The notes beneath the pieces are model-generated. The model was not told the DNA's origin and did not search any database. It saw only the letters and a program-made list of their open reading frames with translations. Positions 5,569 through 11,000 of a stretch of 36,511 nt of DNA are shown here, piece after piece (position 1 is the stretch's first letter; every line of letters begins with the position of its first letter). The stretch comes from a virus: the IMG/VR virus record IMGVR_UViG_3300042392_000256, positions 1 to 36,511 of that record; one strand, written 5' to 3'. The translations under genes were made by a program, and so were the position numbers.

Positions 5569-5802
5569 ATGGCTTACTCAACAACATCACACACACAACA
5601 AATGGTCATTGCAGATTTCATTGCTACTGCACAAACCAACGGTATCTGCAACCTGTGGGCTTGCTTGCCAAAAACACACAAATTAGTTTTGACAAACCGT
5701 GTTGGTCAAATCCGCAAAGTTACCGATGCAATCGCTTTTGGTTTTGATGAACTTGGCAACCGTGTACGTTTGACCCCTGACCTCCGCGTACTGCAAGATT
5801 AA
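5569..5802 (+). CDS. Cassette 1 cargo: 77-aa unknown protein
   Basis: The protein starts MAYSTTSHTQQMVIADFIAT and includes LPKTHKLVLTNRVGQIRK and a C-terminal FDELGNRVRLTPDLRVLQD. It looks like a small mixed alpha/beta protein with a basic middle. No homologue recognised. It is the only gene between its own operator-controlled promoter and a GCAA-loop hairpin at 5807-5820, so it is a one-gene transcription unit. Strong consensus promoter and early position suggest a host-takeover, anti-defence or regulatory protein (inference). Confidence 0.75.
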   Translation: MAYSTTSHTQQMVIADFIATAQTNGICNLWACLPKTHKLVLTNRVGQIRKVTDAIAFGFDELGNRVRLTPDLRVLQD

Positions 5803-5806
5803 AAAC

Positions 5807-5820
5807 GGGGCGCAAGCCCC
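5807..5820 (+). other. GCAA-tetraloop hairpin after cassette 1 gene
   Basis: GGGGC (5807-5811), GCAA loop (5812-5815), GCCCC (5816-5820). The loop is of the stable GNRA type. No U-run follows, so it could be a weak terminator, a 3'-end stabiliser or a processing signal. An almost identical hairpin lies at 7059-7074. Confidence 0.55.
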
Positions 5821-5823
5821 ATT

Positions 5824-5932
5824 AGGGAAACTACTTAGAAAATAATTTAAAAAAAGTGTTGACCTGAATATTAGTTGGCTTATAATTCACCCATGCCCCG
5901 AACTTCTTGGGGACTACTAGAAAGAAATCAAA
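5824..5932 (+). promoter_or_regulatory. Cassette 2: UP-like box, promoter, operator, leader hairpin
   Basis: The upstream box lies at 5824-5843. -35 TTGACC (5859-5864), 16-bp spacer, -10 TATAAT (5881-5886). Operator TATTAGTTGGCTTATA (5869-5884). Leader hairpin CCCCGA-ACTTC-TTGGGG (5896-5912), with one G-U pair, then AGAAAG as ribosome-binding site before the ATG at 5933. The box-to-promoter distance equals that of cassette 1. Confidence 0.85.
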
Positions 5933-6175
5933 ATGACAAACGCAACACTCAAACAAGTAATCGAAACAAAGCGCAACGAACGCGCTGCTACTGAAGTTCG
6001 CTTTGCAAAAGCCAATGCCGCCCAAGCAGCCAAGATTGCTAAATTCACACCCCGTACAGATTTGCACCCCGCAGTTGGCGTATTGATTAACGCCAAGGGT
6101 GTTCGTTACTACGCGTTTGTTGGCGGTGTGTATCGTGAGGGTACGCCCGAACACTTGGCGGCTTTGTTGGCTTAA
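5933..6175 (+). CDS. Cassette 2 cargo: 80-aa unknown protein
   Basis: The N-terminal half is a basic, Ala-rich helix (MTNATLKQVIETKRNERAAT, then AKANAAQAAKIAKF). The C-terminal half (VGVLINAKGVRYYAFVGGVY, then REGTPEHLAALLA) looks like a small beta domain. No family recognised. First gene of the cassette 2 transcript, followed after 13 bases by an 81-aa gene. A nucleic-acid or protein-binding inhibitor is plausible but not shown. Confidence 0.75.
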   Translation: MTNATLKQVIETKRNERAATEVRFAKANAAQAAKIAKFTPRTDLHPAVGVLINAKGVRYYAFVGGVYREGTPEHLAALLA

Positions 6176-6188
6176 TTAGGGGGCTAGG

Positions 6189-6434
6189 ATGTACGACAAA
6201 ACAACCCATGCCCGCGTAGTTGCTGCAAACTACTTTTGGAATGGCATTACAGAAGAACAATTGTGGGCAAACATAAATGGCATTTGGGACAAGCCTACAA
6301 ACTATGCTTTGTCACACATCAAAGCAGGGATTGCGCAATTAGAAAGCCGCGGCATTTTGACAAAAGAAGAAGCGCAAAATTGCCTTAAAGAAACTTTAAA
6401 AATGCGTAAAAACAACACTAGGGAAAATACTTAG
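6189..6434 (+). CDS. Second gene of cassette 2: 81-aa unknown protein
   Basis: The protein starts MYDKTTHARVVAANYFWNGI and includes ITEEQLWANINGIWDKPTNY and a helix LSHIKAGIAQLESRGILTKEEAQ, given in parts as LSHIKAGIAQLESRG and ILTKEEAQ. GGGGGCTAGG just before the ATG serves as ribosome-binding site. The last codons (encoding RENT and stop) lie inside the upstream box of cassette 3, so insertion or duplication of that box seems to have reset this gene's C-terminus. No function recognised. Confidence 0.72.
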   Translation: MYDKTTHARVVAANYFWNGITEEQLWANINGIWDKPTNYALSHIKAGIAQLESRGILTKEEAQNCLKETLKMRKNNTRENT

Positions 6435-6519
6435 AAAATAATTGTTGACCTACATATAAGTTGGCTTATAATTACACCATGCCCCAAACTTCTTGGGGTC
6501 TTATAGAAAGGCAAATTAA
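6420..6519 (+). promoter_or_regulatory. Cassette 3: UP-like box, promoter, operator, leader hairpin
   Basis: Box at 6420-6439, only five bases before the -35, ten fewer than in cassettes 1 and 2. -35 TTGACC (6445-6450), 16-bp spacer, -10 TATAAT (6467-6472). The operator TATAAGTTGGCTTATA (6455-6470) is a perfect palindrome in its arms. Leader hairpin CCCCAA-ACTTC-TTGGGG (6482-6498), then GAAAGG before the ATG at 6520. Confidence 0.87.
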
Positions 6520-6780
6520 ATGACCGCAATCCTTAAAGCAGCAATGGCAATCGATGAATTGGCTAACACCCTTCAGCAAATTGCCCGCGATGACAATAAG
6601 CAAGTTACCGATTACACCAATGCCGAAATCGTGCATGAAGCCAAGTATGTTCTTAGTTGTTTCCATGAAGATGGTCACTTAAACAATGAAGATTACAAAG
6701 GTGAAAACGGTGAAGAACAATACAAATGGGCAGTTGGTCAAGTTCGCAAGTTGAACGCGTTTATTAAGAAATTTGCATAA
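6520..6780 (+). CDS. Cassette 3 cargo: 86-aa acidic unknown protein
   Basis: The protein starts MTAILKAAMAIDELANTLQQ and continues with helices (NAEIVHEAKYVLSCFH), an acidic loop (EDGHLNNEDYKGENGEEQYK) and a C-terminal basic helix (VGQVRKLNAFIKKFA). It is the only gene of its transcription unit. The acidic, helical make-up could suit a DNA-mimic or protein-binding inhibitor, but no family is recognised and this is speculation. Confidence 0.75.
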   Translation: MTAILKAAMAIDELANTLQQIARDDNKQVTDYTNAEIVHEAKYVLSCFHEDGHLNNEDYKGENGEEQYKWAVGQVRKLNAFIKKFA

Positions 6781-6790
6781 AACACACACT

Positions 6791-6889
6791 AGGGAAAATA
6801 CCTACAAAATAATTGTTGACCTGTATATAAGTTGGCTTATAATTCACCCATGCCGCAAACATCTTGCGGTCTTTTAGAAAGAAACCAAA
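6791..6889 (+). promoter_or_regulatory. Cassette 4: UP-like box, promoter, operator, leader hairpin
   Basis: Box at 6791-6810, five bases before the -35. -35 TTGACC (6816-6821), 16-bp spacer, -10 TATAAT (6838-6843). Operator TATAAGTTGGCTTATA (6826-6841), identical to cassette 3. Leader hairpin CCGCAA-ACATC-TTGCGG (6853-6869): the C-to-G and G-to-C changes relative to cassette 3 keep the pairing. Ribosome-binding site AGAAAG precedes the ATG at 6890. Confidence 0.87.
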
Positions 6890-7051
6890 ATGACACGCTC
6901 AGTTATCAAAACATCTTCAGGCTTTGTAGTTTATGGCGCGTTCACTTGCATGATGCGTTTAGACATAAACGGCAATGTAATTTATTCCAACATGACCCCC
7001 GATTCAAAAGAATACAAAGCCATGTTGCGCACCTTCAAAAAATCAATCTAA
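6890..7051 (+). CDS. Cassette 4 cargo: 53-aa unknown protein
   Basis: The ORF starts MTRSVIKTSSGFVVYGAFTC and continues MMRLDINGNVIYSNMTPDSK, ending with a basic helix EYKAMLRTFKKSI. It looks like a three-stranded sheet followed by a helix. The ATG sits at the same distance after the leader hairpin and AGAAAG as in the sister cassettes, which is the main reason to call it. No homologue recognised. A GCAA-loop hairpin follows its stop. Confidence 0.72.
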   Translation: MTRSVIKTSSGFVVYGAFTCMMRLDINGNVIYSNMTPDSKEYKAMLRTFKKSI

Positions 7052-7058
7052 ATTAAAC

Positions 7059-7074
7059 GGGGGCGCAAGCCCCC
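7059..7074 (+). other. GCAA-tetraloop hairpin after cassette 4 gene
   Basis: GGGGGC (7059-7064), GCAA (7065-7068), GCCCCC (7069-7074), a 6-bp GC stem with a GNRA loop. It is the longer twin of 5807-5820 and separates the small-gene cluster from the Rmf-like gene. No U-run follows. Confidence 0.55.
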
Positions 7075-7082
7075 ATCTAAAA

Positions 7083-7238
7083 ATGAACAAATACTTTACC
7101 GACAAAGAATTTCGCAATGGTTTTGATGCTGCTGCATCATGCGAACCTTGCGACAAAACAAAATCCGCTAATTGGGTTGCGGGTTGGATGCACTATCAGG
7201 ACAAGATGGATGCAAGTGAAACGGCTAGTTATTACTAA
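7083..7238 (+). CDS. 51-aa Rmf/CrpP-like microprotein
   Basis: The ORF starts MNKYFTDKEFRNGFDAAASC and continues EPCDKTKSANWVAGWMHYQD. The pattern F-x2-G-x2-A-A, C-x2-C, then N-W-x2-GW-x3-Y resembles the ribosome-modulation-factor/CrpP-like fold (F/YxxGxxA...CPY...WxxGW), in which small proteins bind ribosomes or other partners. Assignment is by pattern only. It heads the run of genes into the recombination module and has no cassette promoter of its own. It may alter translation in the infected cell (inference). Confidence 0.55.
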   Translation: MNKYFTDKEFRNGFDAAASCEPCDKTKSANWVAGWMHYQDKMDASETASYY

Positions 7239-7252
7239 TAGGACAAAACAAA

Positions 7253-7345
7253 ATGAAACAAAAAATCATTACAACTTTAATTGAATGTGCTTTGGCAATC
7301 ATCATCTTTGGTGGTTGGGGCGTACTGTTGGCTTGGAGGGGTTAA
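7253..7345 (+). CDS. 30-aa single-helix membrane microprotein
   Basis: The ORF encodes MKQKIITTLIECALAIIIFG followed by GWGVLLAWRG, a basic start and one strong transmembrane helix. AGGAC lies eight bases before the ATG, the same ribosome-binding site type as used at 9269. It ends two bases before the start of the 63-aa gene. Function unknown. Confidence 0.6.
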   Translation: MKQKIITTLIECALAIIIFGGWGVLLAWRG

Positions 7346-7347
7346 GC

Positions 7348-7539
7348 ATGAACTTTATTAACCGTGTTCAATCCCTGTGGCAATTGCCATCACCCAAAGA
7401 AATGGCGGCAAAAGAATTAGAAGAAGCCAAGCGCCGTTTTCTTGATGCACAAAGCGGCATGGAATACGCCAAGCGAATGTCGGATTACCACGCCGACCGA
7501 ATTAAACGCCTAACCAATTATTTAGAAAGCGCAGAATGA
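7348..7539 (+). CDS. 63-aa helical protein upstream of the ERF gene
   Basis: Start chosen at the ATG at 7348 because GGAGGGG lies just upstream (7336-7342); an ORF from 7285 would overlap the 30-aa gene. The protein starts MNFINRVQSLWQLPSPKEMA and is then one long charged helix (KELEEAKRRFLDAQSGMEYA). Similar small helical proteins sit beside ERF genes in other phages (recalled). The stop overlaps the ERF ATG by four bases. It could be a coiled-coil partner of ERF, which is unproven. Confidence 0.7.
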   Translation: MNFINRVQSLWQLPSPKEMAAKELEEAKRRFLDAQSGMEYAKRMSDYHADRIKRLTNYLESAE

Positions 7540-8084
7540 AACAAATTGCAACCGCATTGGTGCAAGCACAAAAGGCATTTGCACCCGCTTTAAAGAACGC
7601 CTATAACCCGCATTTTAAGAATAAGTATGCTGACCTTGCCGCGTGTGTTGAAGCGGTTATAGACGCGCTAAACAATAACGGTATTGCCCTTGTGCAAAAG
7701 TCTTACGATTGTGTTGGCGGCATCATGGTAGAAACTGTATTTGTTCACGAATCGGGTGAAATGCTTGAATGTGGCATCTTGCAATTTCCTGTAGTCAAGA
7801 ATGACCCGCCCGCTTATATGTCGGCATTGACCTACGCCCGCCGCGGTTCGCTGATGGCGGCTTGCGGTATTGCACCTGAAGATGACGATGGCGCGTTAGC
7901 AACTATCCCTGCAAAAAATGTAGATGAAAGCGCCCTTATAGACCATTTGGCGGTTATTGACGCATCAACCGACCAAGACGGTTTAAAGAACGCCTACAAA
8001 GCCGCGTATGCCGCTTGTAATGGCAATTCTGATTGGCAAAAGAAAGTGATTGCCGCCAAAGATAAAGCAAAGGCAAAACTATGA
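7536..8084 (+). CDS. erf: ERF-family single-strand annealing protein
   Basis: Protein of 182 aa. ALVQAQKAFAPALKNAYNPH (7-26) with the NKYADLAACVEAV that follows, and DPPAYMSALTYARRGSLMAA (89-108) with CGIAPEDDDGA, are the standard ERF blocks. The C-terminal part (DQDGLKNAYKAAYAACNGNS) is a small helical domain common in ERF proteins. ERF proteins anneal complementary single strands in phage recombination. The YqaJ exonuclease and SSB-like gene follow in the same operon, giving a complete annealing module. Confidence 0.9.
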   Translation: MKQIATALVQAQKAFAPALKNAYNPHFKNKYADLAACVEAVIDALNNNGIALVQKSYDCVGGIMVETVFVHESGEMLECGILQFPVVKNDPPAYMSALTYARRGSLMAACGIAPEDDDGALATIPAKNVDESALIDHLAVIDASTDQDGLKNAYKAAYAACNGNSDWQKKVIAAKDKAKAKL

Positions 8085-8335
8085 AAGAAGAACCAATTAT
8101 CGAAACAATCCGTTTTGATGAACAATCATCAGGTGAAATTTACAAAGCCGCAGGTAAATATTCTTGGATATTGCCTGAAAGGTCTGAATGGGCTTGCTAT
8201 ATGTTTGGCAACAAACCCGACATCAATGATGGAATTAAATTCATTCCAAAAAAAGGATGCGAACCTAATTGGTTTGTTCGTTGGATGATGAAAGTTTGTT
8301 TTGATTGCACTTGGGTTAAGGAAAAAAATACATGA
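8081..8335 (+). CDS. 84-aa unknown protein in the recombination operon
   Basis: The protein starts MKEEPIIETIRFDEQSSGEI and is rich in aromatic residues (SWILPERSEWACYMFGNKPD). It ends WFVRWMMKVCFDCTWVKEKN and one more residue. Two C-terminal Cys (CFDC) are too few for a zinc site alone. It overlaps ERF and YqaJ by four bases on each side, so it is co-translated with both. No family recognised. Confidence 0.68.
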   Translation: MKEEPIIETIRFDEQSSGEIYKAAGKYSWILPERSEWACYMFGNKPDINDGIKFIPKKGCEPNWFVRWMMKVCFDCTWVKEKNT

Positions 8336-8964
8336 TAGAAAAAGTTGAACAAGGTACGCCTGAATGGTTTGCCGCCCGATTGGGTAATGTCACGGCATCA
8401 CGCGTTGCTGATGTAATCGCCAAAACCAAAAGCGGTTATTCAGCATCCCGCGATAACTACATGGCGCAACTTATTTGCGAACGCATGACCAATACGGTTG
8501 CAGAATCGTATAGCAATGCGGCTATGCAATGGGGTACGGAAACCGAACCGTTGGCCCGTGCTGCATACGAATCTTATGCCGATGTATTGGTTGACCAAGT
8601 AGGGTATGTTCCTCATCCCATCATTGAACGCGCAGGGGCTTCGCCTGATGGCTTGGTAGGTGCTTATGGATTGTTAGAAATCAAATGCCCAAACACCGCC
8701 ACGCACATTGATACATTGTTAAACAATCAAGTGCCGACAAAATACTTTACACAAATGCAATGGCAAATGGCTTGTACACACGGCGAATGGTGCGATTTCG
8801 TATCGTTTGACCCACGATTGCCAAACGGGTTACAACTGTTTGTTAAACGCGTTGAACTCGATGCGGAATATGTAGCAATGTTAGAAGAAGAAGTAGAAAA
8901 GTTCCTTTACGAACTTAATAACAAAATTTTTAAACTGAACGAAAGATTGAACCATGTCAACTAA
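8332..8964 (+). CDS. YqaJ / lambda Exo-like recombination exonuclease
   Basis: Protein of 210 aa. The N-terminus has Q7-GTPEWFAARLGNVTAS, the usual YqaJ start. The catalytic core shows S104-P-D106-G and E116-I-K118-C-P, the PD-(D/E)XK triad of lambda Exo-type 5'-3' exonucleases. FTQMQWQMACTHGEWCDFVS is the conserved helix after the core. It would resect DNA ends so that ERF can anneal them. Slightly short for the family but no key residue is missing. Confidence 0.92.
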   Translation: MIEKVEQGTPEWFAARLGNVTASRVADVIAKTKSGYSASRDNYMAQLICERMTNTVAESYSNAAMQWGTETEPLARAAYESYADVLVDQVGYVPHPIIERAGASPDGLVGAYGLLEIKCPNTATHIDTLLNNQVPTKYFTQMQWQMACTHGEWCDFVSFDPRLPNGLQLFVKRVELDAEYVAMLEEEVEKFLYELNNKIFKLNERLNHVN

Positions 8965-9199
8965 ATTAGACCTTATCGCTGTTGTTGGTGAATACACCGA
9001 TGCCCAAGGCAACAACAAAAAACGCTTTTCCAAAATTGGTACGCTTTGGGATAAAGGGCAACAAGGTATTAGTTTGAAAATTGACCACATCCCCGTTAGT
9101 TGGGATGGTTGGTTAAGTGCTAAACCGCCGCTTGAACCACGCACACCGCAGCGCCAAGCCGCGCCTATGCCTGATGAAATGGATGATGTGCCGTTTTGA
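8954..9199 (+). CDS. Putative single-stranded-DNA-binding protein
   Basis: Protein of 81 aa. A compact beta-rich body (KLDLIAVVGEYTDAQGNNKK, then RFSKIGTLW and ISLKIDHIPV) is followed by a Pro-rich linker and an acidic tip, DEMDDVPF, like the DDDIPF tail by which SSB recruits partners. It overlaps the exonuclease gene by 11 bases. An OB-fold cannot be proven by eye, but the tail and the location after ERF and YqaJ support the call. Confidence 0.58.
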   Translation: MSTKLDLIAVVGEYTDAQGNNKKRFSKIGTLWDKGQQGISLKIDHIPVSWDGWLSAKPPLEPRTPQRQAAPMPDEMDDVPF

Positions 9200-9268
9200 A
9201 CAATGGGGGGAACGCGGGCAATTCTGCCGGACGAACGCTAGTACCCCCGCCTTATAGGACAACACAAA

Positions 9269-9763
9269 ATGAACGATTTATTTGAAGCAGAATATTTAGC
9301 CAAGATTAGCCAAGATTATTTGAAAGTTCTACAAGGCAAAGGCGGCAATTGCCCATGCTGCAAACGGTTTGGCAAGTACAACGGGTTCACCATTACGCAA
9401 AAGAACGCGCAAGCCTTAGTATGGATTCATAAAAGCGGGGGCGTTGATGGTTGGGCTAACACCGCTAAAAATGCACCGCGTGAATTTATGCGGGCTAAAA
9501 CTTTTACTAATATGCGCTATTGGGGATTGATTGAGCCGCACCCAAACGACATAAAAGAAAAGAAAGGGTCGGGCTATTGGCGCGTTACCCAAAAAGGCAT
9601 TAACTACATCAACGGTCAAATGCGCTTGCCAAAGAAAGTGTTTGTTTACAATCGCAAGTTAGTTGGCTTTGGCGAACAACAAGTTTACTTTAGAGAATGT
9701 TTTAAACAACAATTCAATTTTGAAGAAGTAATGAACACAACATTTATCGGTGCAACAAAATGA
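9269..9763 (+). CDS. 164-aa protein with CPCC motif, possibly DNA-binding
   Basis: The N-terminal part holds GGNCPCCKRFGKYNGFTITQ, a rubredoxin-like knuckle. The middle (REFMRAKTFTNMRYWGLIEP) followed by GSGYWRVTQKGINYINGQ looks like a winged helix. No second Cys pair is present, so zinc binding is uncertain. TTATAGGAC precedes the ATG by about ten bases. The 69-base gap upstream (9200-9268) holds no gene, only G-rich and C-rich runs that could pair. A regulator role is inferred weakly. Confidence 0.65.
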   Translation: MNDLFEAEYLAKISQDYLKVLQGKGGNCPCCKRFGKYNGFTITQKNAQALVWIHKSGGVDGWANTAKNAPREFMRAKTFTNMRYWGLIEPHPNDIKEKKGSGYWRVTQKGINYINGQMRLPKKVFVYNRKLVGFGEQQVYFRECFKQQFNFEEVMNTTFIGATK

Positions 9764-10065
9764 GTTACGCAAATACAGAAATAGCAGTTATCCAATGGGG
9801 TGAAGCCCGCGGCATCGTACAGAATAGTACGCCTTACGCGCAAGCAATCAAAACCCAAGAAGAACTAAACGAATTGTTTGAAGCAATTGAAGATAAAGAT
9901 ATTGCTGCAATGAAAGATGCCTACGGCGATATTTTGGTTACGCTGATTATGGGTTGCGCTTGTGCTGATTTGGATTTGGTCGAATGTCTTAAAGGCGCAT
10001 ACGATGAAATCAAGCACCGCAAAGGCCATCTAACTAAAGATGGCATCTTTGTGAAAGAAGTTTAA
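9760..10065 (+). CDS. MazG-like nucleotide pyrophosphohydrolase
   Basis: Protein of 101 aa. IKTQEELNELFEAIEDKDIA, followed by MKDAYGDILVTLIMG, carries the E-E-x2-E ... D-x3-D pattern of the all-alpha MazG/dUTPase-like family. Members hydrolyse (d)NTPs or (p)ppGpp and are common in phages. It is the last plus-strand gene; its TAA overlaps the TAA of the converging endolysin gene in TTAA. Confidence 0.83.
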   Translation: MSYANTEIAVIQWGEARGIVQNSTPYAQAIKTQEELNELFEAIEDKDIAAMKDAYGDILVTLIMGCACADLDLVECLKGAYDEIKHRKGHLTKDGIFVKEV

Positions 10066-10490
10066 GAGTAAATCCGCGTACCCTGTTTATCAATAATCAA
10101 CGCTTGTTTGCGGGGTGCGCGTACCGCTTCATTAGGGATGCTAATGTGTGTCCAACGGTCAAATTCTCTAATCACTTGGTCATAGCCTAAATCCGATGCA
10201 ATGACCGCCTTAACCACTTGGTCGGGGGTCATGCTAGGTACGCGAATATCGGCAGCACAACCAATGCGATGTTGTGATGTGTCTTTACTTCCAACCGCAT
10301 CATTAACCGCTTTAGAACGAAACGCCGAATTAACCATGATGGGTTTGCCGCCCAAAAGTGTTTTAAGTTCTTCTAGAAATTCGGCAAGGCGCTTTATGTT
10401 TTCTAGTTCTGCATCGTTTGGCGTATTGTCTAATGTGCGATGGTCAGTATGCGTTAGTTCTTCTAAAGTAAAGTGTTCAGTTAAGTTCAT
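10062..10490 (-). CDS. Peptidase M15 endolysin
   Basis: Protein of 142 aa with no signal peptide. Zinc ligands H74, D81 (in SQHRIGCAADI) and H115 (in DRWTHISI) match the M15_3 D,D/L,D-carboxypeptidase-like family; SAFRSKAVNDAVGSKDTSQH is the diagnostic stretch. It should cut peptidoglycan cross-links at lysis. It lies directly after the 3TM holin gene with a four-base overlap. Last gene of the minus-strand late block. Confidence 0.92.
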   Translation of the reverse strand: MNLTEHFTLEELTHTDHRTLDNTPNDAELENIKRLAEFLEELKTLLGGKPIMVNSAFRSKAVNDAVGSKDTSQHRIGCAADIRVPSMTPDQVVKAVIASDLGYDQVIREFDRWTHISIPNEAVRAPRKQALIIDKQGTRIYS

Positions 10491-10990
10491 TTTTTCCCCT
10501 GCATTGCTTCAGTTTTTGCCGCACTACTAGATGATGAACCGTAGTAGTAATAAATTACCGCCATCAGCACCGCATCTAAAGTTCCCAAGGCACGGGCTAC
10601 AAGTTCCCGCATATCGCCGTTGATTGTGCCGTTAAACAATTTGTAGTTAACTGCACCCCAAACAATAAACACCACCAAGGCCATGATTCGCGGTGTCCAT
10701 ACATCGCCAGTTCTAGCAGCCATTTCACGCGCAGAATTTCTATCGCCCGCGTGTACCTTTTCCATATCGATTTCTAATTCTTTCATGCGAACCTTTAGGC
10801 TTGCATCGGCTTGTTTAATGCTTGCCATTTGGTCGCTAGTTAATGTGCCGCTTGCAAGCAAATCCTTAACTTGTTCTTTGGTTGCGTCTTTCATGCCCAA
10901 CGCGTTACCAATAGCATCAACCGCCATGCCCGCCAAAGGGCCGCCCATCGCTGTGGCAATCGTAGGCGCAATAGTTTTTAACCAATCCAT
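10487..10990 (-). CDS. 3TM-type holin
   Basis: Protein of 167 aa. An N-terminal hydrophobic region (IAPTIATAMGGPLAGMAVDA) is followed by a long amphipathic segment (MKELEIDMEKVHAGDRNSAR) and two C-terminal membrane helices (RIMALVVFIVWGAVNYKLF; LDAVLMAVIYYYYG). The DRNSAREM...TGDVWTPR signature is typical of the holin-3TM/GTA-holin family (Pfam PF11351 as recalled). The C-terminus is Ser-rich then Lys-rich. Position before the endolysin gene fits. Confidence 0.85.
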   Translation of the reverse strand: MDWLKTIAPTIATAMGGPLAGMAVDAIGNALGMKDATKEQVKDLLASGTLTSDQMASIKQADASLKVRMKELEIDMEKVHAGDRNSAREMAARTGDVWTPRIMALVVFIVWGAVNYKLFNGTINGDMRELVARALGTLDAVLMAVIYYYYGSSSSSAAKTEAMQGKK

Positions 10991-11000
10991 AACTGTTCCC

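Noticed and set aside
6832-7056. 74-aa plus-strand ORF at 6832-7056
   Set aside because: It starts inside the -10 and runs through the leader hairpin in another frame than the 53-aa gene, which has the conserved ribosome-binding site spacing.
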